Shown: positions 8,840 through 18,352, numbered from the stretch's first letter. The stretch: DNA of 64,000 bases from CBDBIK01 sp965206145 (GCA_965206145.1 CBDBIK010000005.1:496001-560000); one strand, 5' to 3'. The notes: generated from the letters alone by a model not told the origin. Made by a program: numbers and translations.

Positions 8840-10027
8840 GTTTCGAGTCTTGGGCCGACAAAGGCTTGCAGTCAATGGCGGGCCCGACAACGCTTCCATG
8901 TGGCGTCTCGCTATCCCGATGATTCTCTCGAACCTCACTGTGCCTTTGGTGGGTGCGGTGGATACAGCCGTGGTCGGACGAATCGGCGTTGCCGAGATTG
9001 GTGCCGTGGCAGTTGGCTCTACGGTTTTTGCCTTCCTGTTCTGGGCGTTTGCCTTCGTTCGCATGGGGACAACGGGGTTTGCTGCCCAGGCTCGGGGGGC
9101 AGGCGATGTGCGCAGGCTCTCAGATTTGGCAGTGCAGGCGTTTGCCATGGGGATTGTCGCTGGCGTGGTCTTGCTTCTTCTTATGGTTCCGATCCGCACG
9201 ATCGCCCTTTTCGCCATTGATCCAGGCCCGGAGGTCACATCGCTTGCGGGCAATTATATCGGCATCAGGTTGTGGTCGGCTCCCGCCGTTCTGTTCAATT
9301 TTGCAGCTGCTGGCTGGCTGCTCGGGAACCAGCGAGCAGACCTTGTCCTTGTGTTGCAGGTTCTGATCAATGTCCTGAACGCTGCTCTCGATATCTGGCT
9401 CGGGATCTGGATGGAATTAGGCATCGTAGGGATTGCCTGGGCTTCGGTCGTTGCCGAATGGGCGGGGTTTTTGCTGGCAGGCGGTATGGCCGCACGCCTT
9501 GCCGCTCGTGCCGGCCATCCTTTTCGCCTCGCTCCGGCACTCGACTTCGACGGTTACCGGCGCATCGCCAGCGTCAACGCTGACATCTTTTTTCGCACCC
9601 TGCTTGTGGTGGGGACGATCAGTTTCTTCACCGCGATCAGTGCGCGCATGGGAGAGATTGTACTGGCGGCGAACGGGATTCTTTTTTTGCTGCAGACGTT
9701 TGTCGCTTACGGGCTTGATGGTTTTGCGCATGCGGCTGAAGCCCTCGTGGGATCCGCCGTCGGGAAGCGGAGCAGGCGCGATCTGCGGGCTGCGGTGATC
9801 GTGACAAGCAAATGGGCGCTTGTGTTGGCGGTCCTCTACACGGGGGCTTACGCTGTTTTTGGAGCGGGGATCGTCGCGTTTCTTTCTGACCTTCCTGAAG
9901 TTCGCGAGGCGGTCCAAAAATACCTTCCTTGGTCGGTAATCCTGCCGTTGGTCTCAGTGTGGGGTTTTCAGCTCGACGGAATCTTCATCGGGGCGACGAG
10001 AACCAGGGCGATGCTTTGGGCAATGGT
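8838..10027 (+). pseudogene. MATE efflux gene, 5' part, interrupted by the Mu-like prophage
   Basis: This encodes the first about 396 residues of a MATE-family Na+/H+-coupled multidrug exporter, with many hydrophobic helices. The start at 8838 follows a strong GGAGGAGG site. The frame runs into the prophage and stops at 10046 after five phage-encoded residues, so the last transmembrane region is missing. Removing the prophage and one copy of ATGGT rejoins the frame to 44880-45033 and gives a complete protein of about 447 residues ending in the usual NHGLW...YPALER pattern. The truncated product is unlikely to work. Confidence 0.95.
10023..10027 (+). repeat. Target-site duplication ATGGT, left copy
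   Basis: ATGGT directly precedes the phage left end (TGT at 10028) and is repeated at 44875-44879 directly after the right end (...CACA at 44874). A 5-bp duplication is the signature of Mu-type transposition. Keeping one copy restores the MATE reading frame. Confidence 0.95.
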
Positions 10028-10037
10028 TGTAGGCGCA

Positions 10038-10073
10038 CGAAAATAATTGGAAATCCGACCGAAAATAATTGGA
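10038..10073 (+). repeat. Left-end transposase binding sites (two direct copies)
   Basis: The 14-mer CGAAAATAATTGGA occurs at 10038-10051 and again at 10060-10073. The spacing is 22 bp, about two helical turns. The first copy starts 10 bp inside the phage end. The same motif in inverted form lies at the right end. By analogy with Mu L sites these should bind the transposase. Confidence 0.8.
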
Positions 10074-10143
10074 TTTGGCTTGGAAATCTGCCTCGATTTA
10101 GAGGCGTTTTATGGCTAGAAAATCGCATCTAAAAGACCGTTGA

Positions 10144-10896
10144 TCAGACGCGATCGGGCCAGTTGCCAACGCCCCCACTGTCGATCGAATTCGGCTCCGC
10201 GTTCCTTCCGTCCATGGCGGCATAGTCGGTGGGAATGTAGTGCAAGTAACAGCCGACGAAACGCTGCTTGCCGCCGTAGGGGGTCATTCTCGCGTGGATC
10301 ACCCGGCATCCCTCGTAGACGACGATATTGGTCTCGTGGGTGACGACCTGGCAGGTCTCCTGCTCACCTGCCATCGACAGATCCATGAGCTGCATTGCCC
10401 AAGGCTGGTCGGCGCGGATCGTCATCGAGACGGACACAGCGTGCGCTGGATAGGCGTCGAGATGGCCCACCAGCACTGCACCCGGCTCATGGCAGCGAGG
10501 CCCGTACCATGCCGAGAGCCTGAGCTCGCGCCCGACGACCTTCTCAGCGAACGGCCGGAAAGCCTCATGGATCCGCTTGATCTCCTCTGCGGCGGCCCGG
10601 GAGTAGAGGATGGAGGAGCAATGCACCTTTCGAAGCGAAGCGTCGGCAGCCGGAGGATCGGTGATCCAGCTTCCGGGCATGGAAACACCATTGCGGTAGG
10701 CATTTGAGGTCGTGTACAGCTCGGGCATGAGGTTCCGCTCGTCGAGGGATGCTTCGTCCACGATGCTCCGGAGAGGATCGAGAAGGGCGGGTTCGGCGTC
10801 GTAGAGGGCGAAACCACGAGGCAAGTACCGAGGTGCCCAGATTGCAGCGGAGTAGTCGCGGAGCCAGCGAGCCCGCACATAGATGTCGGGGATCAT
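10144..10896 (-). CDS. 2OG-Fe(II) oxygenase-like protein at the prophage left end
   Basis: About 250 residues. The middle has GHLDAYPAHAVSVSMTI, an HxD iron-binding pair on the expected strand. About 50 residues later VIHARMTPYGGKQRFVGCYLHYI supplies a possible distal histidine and a basic residue for 2-oxoglutarate. This fits the prolyl-4-hydroxylase-like double-stranded beta-helix group. It is the last gene of the leftward late operon, overlapping the preceding gene by ATGA and ending about 115 bp from the phage terminus. Possible roles are modification of tail protein or DNA; neither can be proven here. Confidence 0.55.
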   Translation of the reverse strand: MIPDIYVRARWLRDYSAAIWAPRYLPRGFALYDAEPALLDPLRSIVDEASLDERNLMPELYTTSNAYRNGVSMPGSWITDPPAADASLRKVHCSSILYSRAAAEEIKRIHEAFRPFAEKVVGRELRLSAWYGPRCHEPGAVLVGHLDAYPAHAVSVSMTIRADQPWAMQLMDLSMAGEQETCQVVTHETNIVVYEGCRVIHARMTPYGGKQRFVGCYLHYIPTDYAAMDGRNAEPNSIDSGGVGNWPDRV

Positions 10897-11771
10897 GAGG
10901 GGGCCTCGGGCGTGACGTTGGCGCGCACTGCATCGATCCCCGCGTCCATCGCCTCATAGGCCTCGGTCGCCGTGGCCGCGGAATCGACGGCGGCCCGGGC
11001 TTCGGCGGCGACGGGTCCGAGGGCAGCGATTTTCGCCTCAAGCGCCTCGTCGGGGCGGCTGACTGCCAGGCCGGCGACGGTGTCCACGCCGAGGATGTCC
11101 ATGGCGACGGCAGCGCAAGTGCGCTCGATCGCCTCGCGGGCGTACTGGCGGGCTTCGTCGAGGCTGGCTGGGAGCAGGTCGCGGATCGGCTTCTTCGCCT
11201 CGGCTCGGTACTCCTCGGCGAAGTCGGCCGAATGCAGGGCCTCTCGCGCGCTGACACGCCCGGCGACGTCTGCCGCGGGAGCGCCTGTGTCCCCACGACC
11301 TGTGAGCCACAGACTCCTGGCCCGTCCATGGACGGCGAGAAATGCACGGTGGAAGGGATAGACGCGCTCGGCGTAGGCGCAACCGAAATTGCCGAGGGTT
11401 CGCATCGAACCGAAGACGACAGGAGGTCCGAAATCGGCGGGAAGAGCGAGCGGCAGGTATGGGTGCGCTGGCCTGCTCTCCTGGCACAGAGCCGCGAACA
11501 GGGTGTTCAGAACCAGTTCGGTGTATCCGCCGGGCGCGGGGTATGTGAGGAGGTCGACCTCTCCGTCCCCCACAGGCACGGGTTCGTCCCAGTCGGTGTT
11601 CCAGGCTGCGAGCAGAGGGTCGAGGCGGGCCTGGTAGAGGCGGTCGGCGGAGGTGCGAACGAGCCCCTCCCAGTCAGCCTCGGCGAGGTTGGCGCGGTAT
11701 TCGAGCGGTACCCATTCCTCGCGCACGCTGTCGACACCGTTGCGCAGGAACTCTCCATCGCGATCGATCAT
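10893..11771 (-). CDS. Phage protein of unknown function, leftward late operon
   Basis: About 292 residues, soluble by composition, with an Ala/Glu-rich C-terminal helical part. GGAAGGAGAA precedes the ATG at 11771, which supports this start over a longer frame. It overlaps its neighbours by 4 bp on both sides, between the cupin and oxygenase genes. I recognise no domain. Its position after the tail fibre suggests a structural or host-interaction role, but that is only positional. Confidence 0.7.
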   Translation of the reverse strand: MIDRDGEFLRNGVDSVREEWVPLEYRANLAEADWEGLVRTSADRLYQARLDPLLAAWNTDWDEPVPVGDGEVDLLTYPAPGGYTELVLNTLFAALCQESRPAHPYLPLALPADFGPPVVFGSMRTLGNFGCAYAERVYPFHRAFLAVHGRARSLWLTGRGDTGAPAADVAGRVSAREALHSADFAEEYRAEAKKPIRDLLPASLDEARQYAREAIERTCAAVAMDILGVDTVAGLAVSRPDEALEAKIAALGPVAAEARAAVDSAATATEAYEAMDAGIDAVRANVTPEAPS

Positions 11772-12139
11772 GGCAGGTTCTCCTTCCGGAAACGTTTGGG
11801 GATGATGCCGGCGCGGTCGGGTCCGTTTGGATAGATCCTGGGCCTGCGGTAGCCACGGCTGGTGAAGATGAGAGTCCATGCGTCCGCACCCTGAAGACAG
11901 TGCCGGACATTGCCGCGCCGACAGGTGACCGATCCGGGGCGCAGACGACGTTCGACGATCCGGCCGTCGATCTTTCGAAGCTCGGTCATCCGCCCACGCA
12001 GGACGACGCTGAGGTAGTGCCACTTATGATCGTCCCAGACCCTGTAATCGGCCGGTGTGGTGATGTGGTGGACACTGACGTTCAACCCGCCGAGCCGGAG
12101 GAGGTGCCAGCGATCGAGGCGGGCTTCGCCGACCGACAT
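11768..12139 (-). CDS. Small cupin-like phage protein
   Basis: About 123 residues. The segment HKWHYLSVVLRGRMTELR, followed by RPGSVTCRRGNVRHCLQG, follows the two-motif pattern of a single-domain cupin, with histidines that could bind metal. It lies between two unknown late genes and overlaps the next by 4 bp. The ATG at 12139 has no strong ribosome binding site, and the longer upstream frame overlaps the previous gene in a different frame. Function unknown. Confidence 0.6.
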   Translation of the reverse strand: MSVGEARLDRWHLLRLGGLNVSVHHITTPADYRVWDDHKWHYLSVVLRGRMTELRKIDGRIVERRLRPGSVTCRRGNVRHCLQGADAWTLIFTSRGYRRPRIYPNGPDRAGIIPKRFRKENLP

Positions 12140-12155
12140 CGTGTAGTCCGGCACG

Positions 12156-12767
12156 CTAGCGGCCGACACGCCCGAGACCCAGCACCGTCTCGCGAATGGA
12201 GGGCGGCGCGAACTGCGGGGACACCCGGTAGAGGCTGACGGCCTCGACATCGAGGGTGCGGCGGTCGTAGTCGATGCCGTAGTAGCTCCATGGTCCGCAA
12301 GGCCCCTCGGGGACGAGGTCCGGCCAGGCGGCCCGGACGGTGCCGTATCGGACCTCCGAGACGTAGAGGCGGATCCGCGGGAGCGGCGCACCATCGTCGT
12401 AGGCGTAACGGATCTGCACCGAAGTGGTTTCGGTACAGATCGTGATACCGGCCGGGAGCGCGGGCAGCGGCACGACGCTGAGGCGGTTGTGGTAGACGCA
12501 GCAGATCCGCTCGTCGAGATAGATCTGCCAGTAGCGGCAGAGCAGAGGGTGTCCGGCTGGGACGCCAGCGCGTTTGAGGATTCGCTCGGGCGGCTGCCCC
12601 ATCATCTCGCAGCGGAGCGGGTCGGTCTGGATGCCCTTGCAAACGCCTGGCAACGGGCCTCCCCAAGCTCGCTCGGCGGCCATCAGGAGGGAATTTCCGG
12701 CTGACGACGGGTGGAGTACTCCCTGTGGCTGCCCGCCCCGGGCCTGTTGGAGTTCGGCCATGTACAT
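12156..12767 (-). CDS. Phage protein of unknown function after the tail fibre
   Basis: About 203 residues, rich in Cys, Pro and Tyr (for example RYWQIYLDERICCVYHNRLS). It starts 10 bp after the tail-fibre stop; a GGAGGTGA overlapping that stop is 13 bases from the ATG at 12767, with a second ATG at 12761. The longer open frame upstream is a shadow of the fibre gene. No family recognised; position suggests a fibre-associated or receptor-related part. Confidence 0.55.
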   Translation of the reverse strand: MYMAELQQARGGQPQGVLHPSSAGNSLLMAAERAWGGPLPGVCKGIQTDPLRCEMMGQPPERILKRAGVPAGHPLLCRYWQIYLDERICCVYHNRLSVVPLPALPAGITICTETTSVQIRYAYDDGAPLPRIRLYVSEVRYGTVRAAWPDLVPEGPCGPWSYYGIDYDRRTLDVEAVSLYRVSPQFAPPSIRETVLGLGRVGR

Positions 12768-12777
12768 GTGGTCTAGT

Positions 12778-13281
12778 TCACCTCCATCTATTCGATCCGG
12801 ACGAACTGGAGCTGCTGCTGGAACTGCTACTGCTCGAGTTGCTGACGGCGACATCGACGGAGAGCTCAAGGGTTGAGCCGTCGACGACGCCACTGACAGC
12901 GACGGTCGTCCCCCTGCTGGCGTCCGAGGCGCCGCTGACTGTGGTGATTCCCGTTTGAAGAGCAGAGGCCGGGAGGTTGGCGACGGGTACCTTGCCTTCG
13001 GCGTCGAGGCCGGCGACGCCGGATGCCGCACCGACAGGCAGCTGGTTAGCCGGAACCTTCGCCCCGGTACCGAGAGCGGCGATGCCACCGGCACTGCCGC
13101 GGCCGAGTTGCGCGTTCGGAACCTTCCCGTCGTCATTGAGCGCGGCGACGCCGCCGGGGCGTCCCCGGGCGGCGAGGAGCTCCTTGAACTTGCGGAACAG
13201 CTTCAGGAACTCGCCGCGCGGTGGCTTGTCGCTACCCGCATCGAGTTGCGCGGTGCTGAGGTTATCTTCCGGCCATGCCAT
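12778..13281 (-). CDS. Tail fibre-like protein with GxVPxxQLP repeats and a serine tail
   Basis: About 167 residues. Residues 40-105 hold three repeats of the type GGVAALNDDGKVPNAQL, the common phage tail-fibre repeat. The C-terminus has an unbroken run of 13 serines followed by GSNRWR. AAGGAGAA precedes the ATG at 13281. It lies directly downstream of the J-like gene, as expected for an accessory fibre. It is short and may be an adaptor rather than a full receptor-binding protein. Confidence 0.75.
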   Translation of the reverse strand: MAWPEDNLSTAQLDAGSDKPPRGEFLKLFRKFKELLAARGRPGGVAALNDDGKVPNAQLGRGSAGGIAALGTGAKVPANQLPVGAASGVAGLDAEGKVPVANLPASALQTGITTVSGASDASRGTTVAVSGVVDGSTLELSVDVAVSNSSSSSSSSSSSSSGSNRWR

Positions 13282-13302
13282 GGCACTTCTCCTTGTCTTT
13301 AT

Positions 13303-16300
13303 TCACGTGGTGACTGCTCCCCTGACGACGGCATCGACGGTCGCGTTGATCGGCGAGCCGGTGGCGTTGTAGATCCGGACTTTGGGAGGGCTCTTGGAGA
13401 GAAGCTCCCAGCTCGCCCCGGCACCGACGTTCTGGAGCGTCAGCTGGACGTCGGTCACGGGCGAGAGCCCCTCGACGGGGATCGTCCGGCCCCCGGTGCG
13501 CGATCCCTCCCAGCTGGCGGTGTGTGCATCCAGGATCCGCCGCTCGACGACGGAGGCGTGGAGACCCCAGCACAGATGATCGAGCCGCAGCGGCACGGTG
13601 CCATCGCCGGTGAGCCTCCAGCGCAACTGGAGCCAGCGTCCCTCGACGTGCGTTCCTTGTTGACTGGCAGTCCACGCCGCGCCGCGCAGTGCGGTGGCGG
13701 TATCGGCGATGCGTGCCTCGAAGGCGACATCGCCAGAGGTATCGCCCTGCCAGCGGAGCTGGCCTGTCACCCTGGTGCCGATGTCGATCTCGTGGGTGGT
13801 GTAAATGACTTCGCGGGCTCCGTCGTCGCCATCGCCCAGCTCCCATGAGTCCCAATCGTTCCAGCTCAGGAGACTGTTCCAGGTGTAACTCCCGACGCCC
13901 TCGATCGCATCGCGACCATCGTCGGAACGACGACCGCCAGTGATGGTCCCGGGCCATCCCTCGGCCGAAGGGCAGCGCCAGACGAGGGCATCTCCAAGCC
14001 GCTGATCTCCGATGGCGGCGACGATGCGAACGTCCTCTTCCGAGAGCCTCCCGCCGGCGTCACGGCTGCGGAAAGCGAACACCCACCGCCCTGGCGGCGG
14101 CTCGGTTGTCTCCCAGGGCGAAGCGGTGAGGATCCCGCGGTGCATAGGCACCATGTCGTCCCACGCGATCGCCTGGATCCCGTCGGGCGCGTAGCGGATC
14201 TCGACACCTGCGAAATCCGGATCGGTGGGAGGCTCCCATCGGAAACGCCTGGTCCCGTCGCCGAGAACATCAATAAGGACGTTCGAGGGATCACCGGGCG
14301 GCACGAGTTCGCCCTTGATTTGGTAGCTCGTCCGCCAAGGCTGTCCGACGGGTGCAGACTCGGCACCGGGGACGACGGTGACTTCGAGGCGGCCGGCCGG
14401 CTGCGATAGCCAGCGCGCCTGGGTGTCGCCGTGCGTGAGGACGGCGGCGGTGCGGACCGGCCCATCGTCGAGAGATGCCCGCACCACGCCACCCCGCCAG
14501 TCGCCGGCGACGGTGAGGTCGAGGACGATTTCGACGGCGGATCCGGCACCGGCGCGGACAAGCGTCTCGACGATGATGCCGGCCACAACCCGCGGCTGCG
14601 GCCGCGGTGCGAGAGGCAGCGGAACCGTGAGATCGGCGGTGGTGGCGGCGTGATAGGCGGCCACCTCGTCGATCGCCTCGAAACGGACGCTGTGGTCCGC
14701 GCGCGGCTCCACGGCGACGATGCGCGCCAGTGTCGGCGGGCGCGAGGACTCATAAAAACGAAAGAGGATGTCACCCGGATCCCACGGATCGGTTCCGGCA
14801 GTCGGCGCAGGCAGCGGGACCGTGATGCTGACAGTGTTCGTGGGTCCGGTGGTCCCAGCGTCGTCGGGGTGCTCGACGGCGGTAGCGTGGAGGGTGCCGT
14901 CGGGCAGCGCGAGGAGAAGCTGGTCATTGGTGCCGGCAAGCTCGACCGGTCGCGACAGCGCGAGACGTGCGCCGTCGTTCGCGATCTCGGTCACCCGGCC
15001 CGCGGTGCCGCCATCGATGAGCGCATGAGTGACACGCACGACGTCACCGCGGTGGATCGCCGTGAGCCCCGCCGCGCCCATCTCCCACGACATTCGACGT
15101 CGGCCGTGGAGTTGGCGGGCGGCCGTGAGATTGCACTCGATCGCAGCTTGGCGCGCGGAGGTGACACCTCGGAGGGTGAGCGTGACGCTCGACGCTGGCG
15201 CAATGACCCCGGGCATGGTCCTGCGCACGGTGTTCGATCGCCAGTCCAGGTCCGGGTCGGTGAACCGGCACACAACCTCCTCGGCGACGGGCCCGGCGAC
15301 GTAGGAAACCTCGAAGCTTCCGGCGAGGATGTTCCCCGGTGTGACCAGGGCGCTCACTGGCTGGTCCCGGTCCTCGTACACAACCCCCAGTCGCCCTGCC
15401 GCCCAGGAAGGGCTGGCGCGTCCGCATTGAGCGATCAGCGTCAGCACCTCGGCGACCGTCGTGGCGGAACGAAGGACGTGATTGCATTCGAGGTTCTGCG
15501 TGTCGCACCAGGCACCCCACGTTTTAATTTTTGCATCGTCGATCCGTGCAGGTGGCAGGCCGGCTCCGGCGACGAGGCGGCCGTCGACGTGGATTCCTTG
15601 CGCAAACCATCGGAAAAGCCACGCCGGGTTTGAGCTCGCCCGGGGTGCTGTCCACGCGGTCCCATTCCAAATGGGAATCTTCTGCGCGGCAATCGCCGAC
15701 AGACGCGAGATGCGCCCGGAGATCTGTCCCGACGCGCGAATTCGGACCGCAAGACGCGTCTGCCCCCGGTAGTCGGCCTCATCGGGCTGGTGGATCCGCA
15801 ACGCCATCCAGGCGAGCTGGTCGTAGACCCGGTTCGAGTCCGATCGCGCTCCGCTCCGACGCACCCGGATGGTCCACTCGCTGACACCGTCGGGGACGTC
15901 AATTCGGTACGAGCGGCGCACAGGATCTGCATCGGCGTTACCGATCGACCACGTGCGCGTGATTCGGTGTCCCGGGGCTGTGATCTCAATCTCAACGACG
16001 ACGCTGAAGCGGCGGTAGGTGCCGTCGTTCTCGACCTGGAATATCTGTCCGACGAAATCGAAGGAGAGCGCTGTCGCGTTTCCCGCCGCTCGCCGCTCGA
16101 CCCATGTCGTGTCCTCGAGATCGGCTCCCTCGATGGTGTCGACGTTTCCAGGAGCGAGCGGGAGGTGTCCGTCGTTGGTGCTCCATTGCGTCTCAACCTC
16201 GTCGCGACTATCAAGCGGTGTCTCGCCGAGCCGGATCTCGCCGACATCGAGATCGCCAACGCCGAAATGAAACATCGAGGCGAGGTACTGCTCGCCACCC

Positions 16301-16902
16301 CGAAACTCGGCCGCCGCGCGTGCACCCTGGTCGGGGTAGACCCGATGGCGACCGAGAACCAGCAGCATCGGTTCATAGGCACGGATGGCGTTGGCACCTC
16401 CGGAGATGGAGTAGGCCGGGTCAGGTGTCGCGCCCGAATCGGGTTGGCCGGGCAGGCGCGGCGGGATGAGGGCGTTCACCAGGAGATTCCCCGCGATGGT
16501 GACCGCGGCACTCACGCCAGCTTGGACGGCACCGGCGAAGGATGCGCCTTTGATCCCGAGCGCCGTCACGGCGGCGGGACCGGCCCACGCCGCGACGAGG
16601 GCGACGGCGATCAGAGCGATCACCCGCAGCGGGTTGCTGTCATCGCCGCCTCGGAGGCCGGCGCGGAGCGTCACCACCCGTACCCCCTCGAGCGGCGTCG
16701 CGTCCCAGGCTCCGGGTGCAACCAGGACACCGTCCACGTGGACATCGATCGGATCGCGGAGTGATCCAGGCCACTCCCGGCGCACCAGGTCGCCCAGGCT
16801 GTCGCCGGGCTTAATAAGCACGACGATCCGAAGGTCTCGGAACTCCGTCGTCAGCGGGTGAGGCAGAATGTCCACCGTCGGGCGCGTGACCAGGTCTGTC
16901 AT
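13303..16902 (-). CDS. Tail tip attachment protein, lambda J-like host specificity protein
   Basis: About 1199 residues, the largest phage protein. Near residues 85-150 is a hydrophobic Gly/Ala-rich part (VIALIAVALVAAWAGPAAV), then a long beta-rich body with fibronectin-like segments and a Trp-rich C-terminal part (SLLSWNDWDSWELGDGDD). This layout, directly after the NlpC/P60 gene, matches central tail tip proteins of siphoviruses and gene transfer agents. I prefer the ATG at 16902, 2 bp after the previous stop; a GTG at 16914 would add four residues. Confidence 0.85.
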   Translation of the reverse strand: MTDLVTRPTVDILPHPLTTEFRDLRIVVLIKPGDSLGDLVRREWPGSLRDPIDVHVDGVLVAPGAWDATPLEGVRVVTLRAGLRGGDDSNPLRVIALIAVALVAAWAGPAAVTALGIKGASFAGAVQAGVSAAVTIAGNLLVNALIPPRLPGQPDSGATPDPAYSISGGANAIRAYEPMLLVLGRHRVYPDQGARAAAEFRGGEQYLASMFHFGVGDLDVGEIRLGETPLDSRDEVETQWSTNDGHLPLAPGNVDTIEGADLEDTTWVERRAAGNATALSFDFVGQIFQVENDGTYRRFSVVVEIEITAPGHRITRTWSIGNADADPVRRSYRIDVPDGVSEWTIRVRRSGARSDSNRVYDQLAWMALRIHQPDEADYRGQTRLAVRIRASGQISGRISRLSAIAAQKIPIWNGTAWTAPRASSNPAWLFRWFAQGIHVDGRLVAGAGLPPARIDDAKIKTWGAWCDTQNLECNHVLRSATTVAEVLTLIAQCGRASPSWAAGRLGVVYEDRDQPVSALVTPGNILAGSFEVSYVAGPVAEEVVCRFTDPDLDWRSNTVRRTMPGVIAPASSVTLTLRGVTSARQAAIECNLTAARQLHGRRRMSWEMGAAGLTAIHRGDVVRVTHALIDGGTAGRVTEIANDGARLALSRPVELAGTNDQLLLALPDGTLHATAVEHPDDAGTTGPTNTVSITVPLPAPTAGTDPWDPGDILFRFYESSRPPTLARIVAVEPRADHSVRFEAIDEVAAYHAATTADLTVPLPLAPRPQPRVVAGIIVETLVRAGAGSAVEIVLDLTVAGDWRGGVVRASLDDGPVRTAAVLTHGDTQARWLSQPAGRLEVTVVPGAESAPVGQPWRTSYQIKGELVPPGDPSNVLIDVLGDGTRRFRWEPPTDPDFAGVEIRYAPDGIQAIAWDDMVPMHRGILTASPWETTEPPPGRWVFAFRSRDAGGRLSEEDVRIVAAIGDQRLGDALVWRCPSAEGWPGTITGGRRSDDGRDAIEGVGSYTWNSLLSWNDWDSWELGDGDDGAREVIYTTHEIDIGTRVTGQLRWQGDTSGDVAFEARIADTATALRGAAWTASQQGTHVEGRWLQLRWRLTGDGTVPLRLDHLCWGLHASVVERRILDAHTASWEGSRTGGRTIPVEGLSPVTDVQLTLQNVGAGASWELLSKSPPKVRIYNATGSPINATVDAVVRGAVTT

Positions 16903-16904
16903 GG

Positions 16905-17300
16905 TCACAGCCACCGGAAGCTCCCGCAGACCTCGAGGCCACGCTCTGAAAGCGCCGCGACAGCGTGGAGACAGGTCCCGACGCCGGCGGCGCAGTGGAG
17001 CACGTGACCGCTGCCGACCACGTCCACGTGCACGCCGATGTGATTCCCTAGGGTGCGTAGCCGGCCGGTTGCGCGCATGACGGCGACGTCGCCCTCGCGC
17101 GGGCAGAGAACCTGGATCCAGCGGGTCGTTACCTCCTCTGCAACCTGCTGATCCCGGGCCCGGATGCTCCGCGCCGCGGGCGGCAGCGACGCGTTGATCG
17201 CGAATCGCTCCCGCAGAACGGTTTCAACAAGTGTCGCGCAGTCGTGATCGCCCTCGAGATAAGGTCGGCCGACATAGGTTTCCGTCCAGTGCCCCGCCAT
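16905..17300 (-). CDS. NlpC/P60-type tail tip peptidase
   Basis: About 131 residues. The catalytic cysteine sits in GDHDCATLVE near residue 21 and a histidine in NHIGVHVDV near residue 87, as in NlpC/P60 peptidoglycan endopeptidases of siphovirus tail tips. A second HC pair (VLHCAAGVGTCLH) follows. It probably cuts peptidoglycan during DNA entry. Start and stop interlock with neighbours (TGATG at 17298-17302), showing tight coupling with the DUF1833 gene and the J-like gene. Confidence 0.8.
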   Translation of the reverse strand: MAGHWTETYVGRPYLEGDHDCATLVETVLRERFAINASLPPAARSIRARDQQVAEEVTTRWIQVLCPREGDVAVMRATGRLRTLGNHIGVHVDVVGSGHVLHCAAGVGTCLHAVAALSERGLEVCGSFRWL

Positions 17301-17785
17301 CAGAAAATCGCTGGACTCCGCTCGGGGTCGTGACGCCACAGCACCGCTGGCCTGTTGAGAAGTGGGTCGAAACCGAGCCGAACCGTTACCAGCCGCTGGT
17401 CGACCCGCGTCGACAGCACGTCGAGCGTGAGCTCCCACTCGACGGCCGCATCGCCATCGACGTCGCGGACAAGGACCTGCATCACCCGGACGGTGCCGCC
17501 GGTGCCGCCCTGCGCGAGTTCGATCCACTGGGTCAGGTCGCGGCCGATGTTGTCAACCGTGATCTCGGCTGAGGGCGCACGCCCTTCCACGTCGTCGACT
17601 AATCTCGCCCGGAATGGCAGTCCCGGGTAACGCTCACCCTCGATCACGTGCTCGTGCGCATCGTTCACGGCACGCGCCGGAGTGGGAAGATCCGCGTGTG
17701 AAATCTCAATCGCGTCCAGCACCACGTCACGCGGTGCGATTTCGCGCCGTGCGCGTTCATAGCTCGACGATGGCATCGATGGCAT
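17300..17785 (-). CDS. DUF1833-family tail assembly protein
   Basis: About 161 residues. It has the pattern of DUF1833 proteins: LDAIEISHADLPTPARAVND, then YPGLPFRARLVDD, then AEITVDNIGRDLTQWIE. These lie between tape measure and NlpC/P60 in many siphoviruses and gene transfer agents, and help build the distal tail. The start follows the stop of the upstream gene directly. Confidence 0.8.
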   Translation of the reverse strand: MPSMPSSSYERARREIAPRDVVLDAIEISHADLPTPARAVNDAHEHVIEGERYPGLPFRARLVDDVEGRAPSAEITVDNIGRDLTQWIELAQGGTGGTVRVMQVLVRDVDGDAAVEWELTLDVLSTRVDQRLVTVRLGFDPLLNRPAVLWRHDPERSPAIF

Positions 17786-18352
17786 CTAGCGGCCGTAACG
17801 GACGAGGGCCATCCAGAAAAACCCCTCCCCCTCCCCGGTCGCCTCTGTATTCCGTCGCAGCGCGATCTCTCGCGACGTCTGGTTCCAAACCACATCGAGT
17901 TGCCCAGCGGTACGAATTCCCCGAGCAGTGACAAGCTCACCGTCGCGGTAAGCATGAAATGAGCCGGCGCCGTCGCCGAATGAGCTGAGCGACAAGAGCG
18001 GGATAGGAACCGTCTCGTGGACCGCCTCCTGCGCCTCCAGAATCGCGACGTATTCGAGGTTGTCGTAATCTCCGTAGTTCTCGGGAAGCTGGACCGTTTT
18101 GTGGGCGTTGACGCCGTTCGTGCTATCCGTCGCCGAAGTCGCAGAGAAGTCGAGGATCACTTCGCGTTGATAGCCCTGCGACGCGCTTACGAGGTCGCCA
18201 AGTGCAGAAATGGGTACGGTTTGGAGTTTCAGCGCTCCAGTGCCCGCGTCATCGTCAGTGAAGCCGCCTGCCGGGAACACCAGAACCCGGTCGTCATCAT
18301 CGGGGGCCTCCGCCACGTCGAGCCGGTTGATCTTGATCACGGGGGCCGTCAT
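17786..18352 (-). CDS. Distal tail protein, unknown family
   Basis: About 188 residues, beta-rich and acidic. The long upstream frame is a shadow; ATG at 18352 overlaps the previous stop by ATGA. Position between the minor tail gene and the DUF1833 gene suggests a distal tail or hub part. No family recognised. Confidence 0.7.
   Translation of the reverse strand: MTAPVIKINRLDVAEAPDDDDRVLVFPAGGFTDDDAGTGALKLQTVPISALGDLVSASQGYQREVILDFSATSATDSTNGVNAHKTVQLPENYGDYDNLEYVAILEAQEAVHETVPIPLLSLSSFGDGAGSFHAYRDGELVTARGIRTAGQLDVVWNQTSREIALRRNTEATGEGEGFFWMALVRYGR

Noticed and set aside
8838..10046. An intact short MATE protein ending at 10046
   Set aside because: The last five codons are phage sequence and the true C-terminus lies at 44880-45033.
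14431..16764. Long plus-strand frames opposite the J-like gene
   Set aside because: Arg/Gly/Asp-rich shadow frames of a 3.6-kb GC-rich gene; no family features or ribosome sites.
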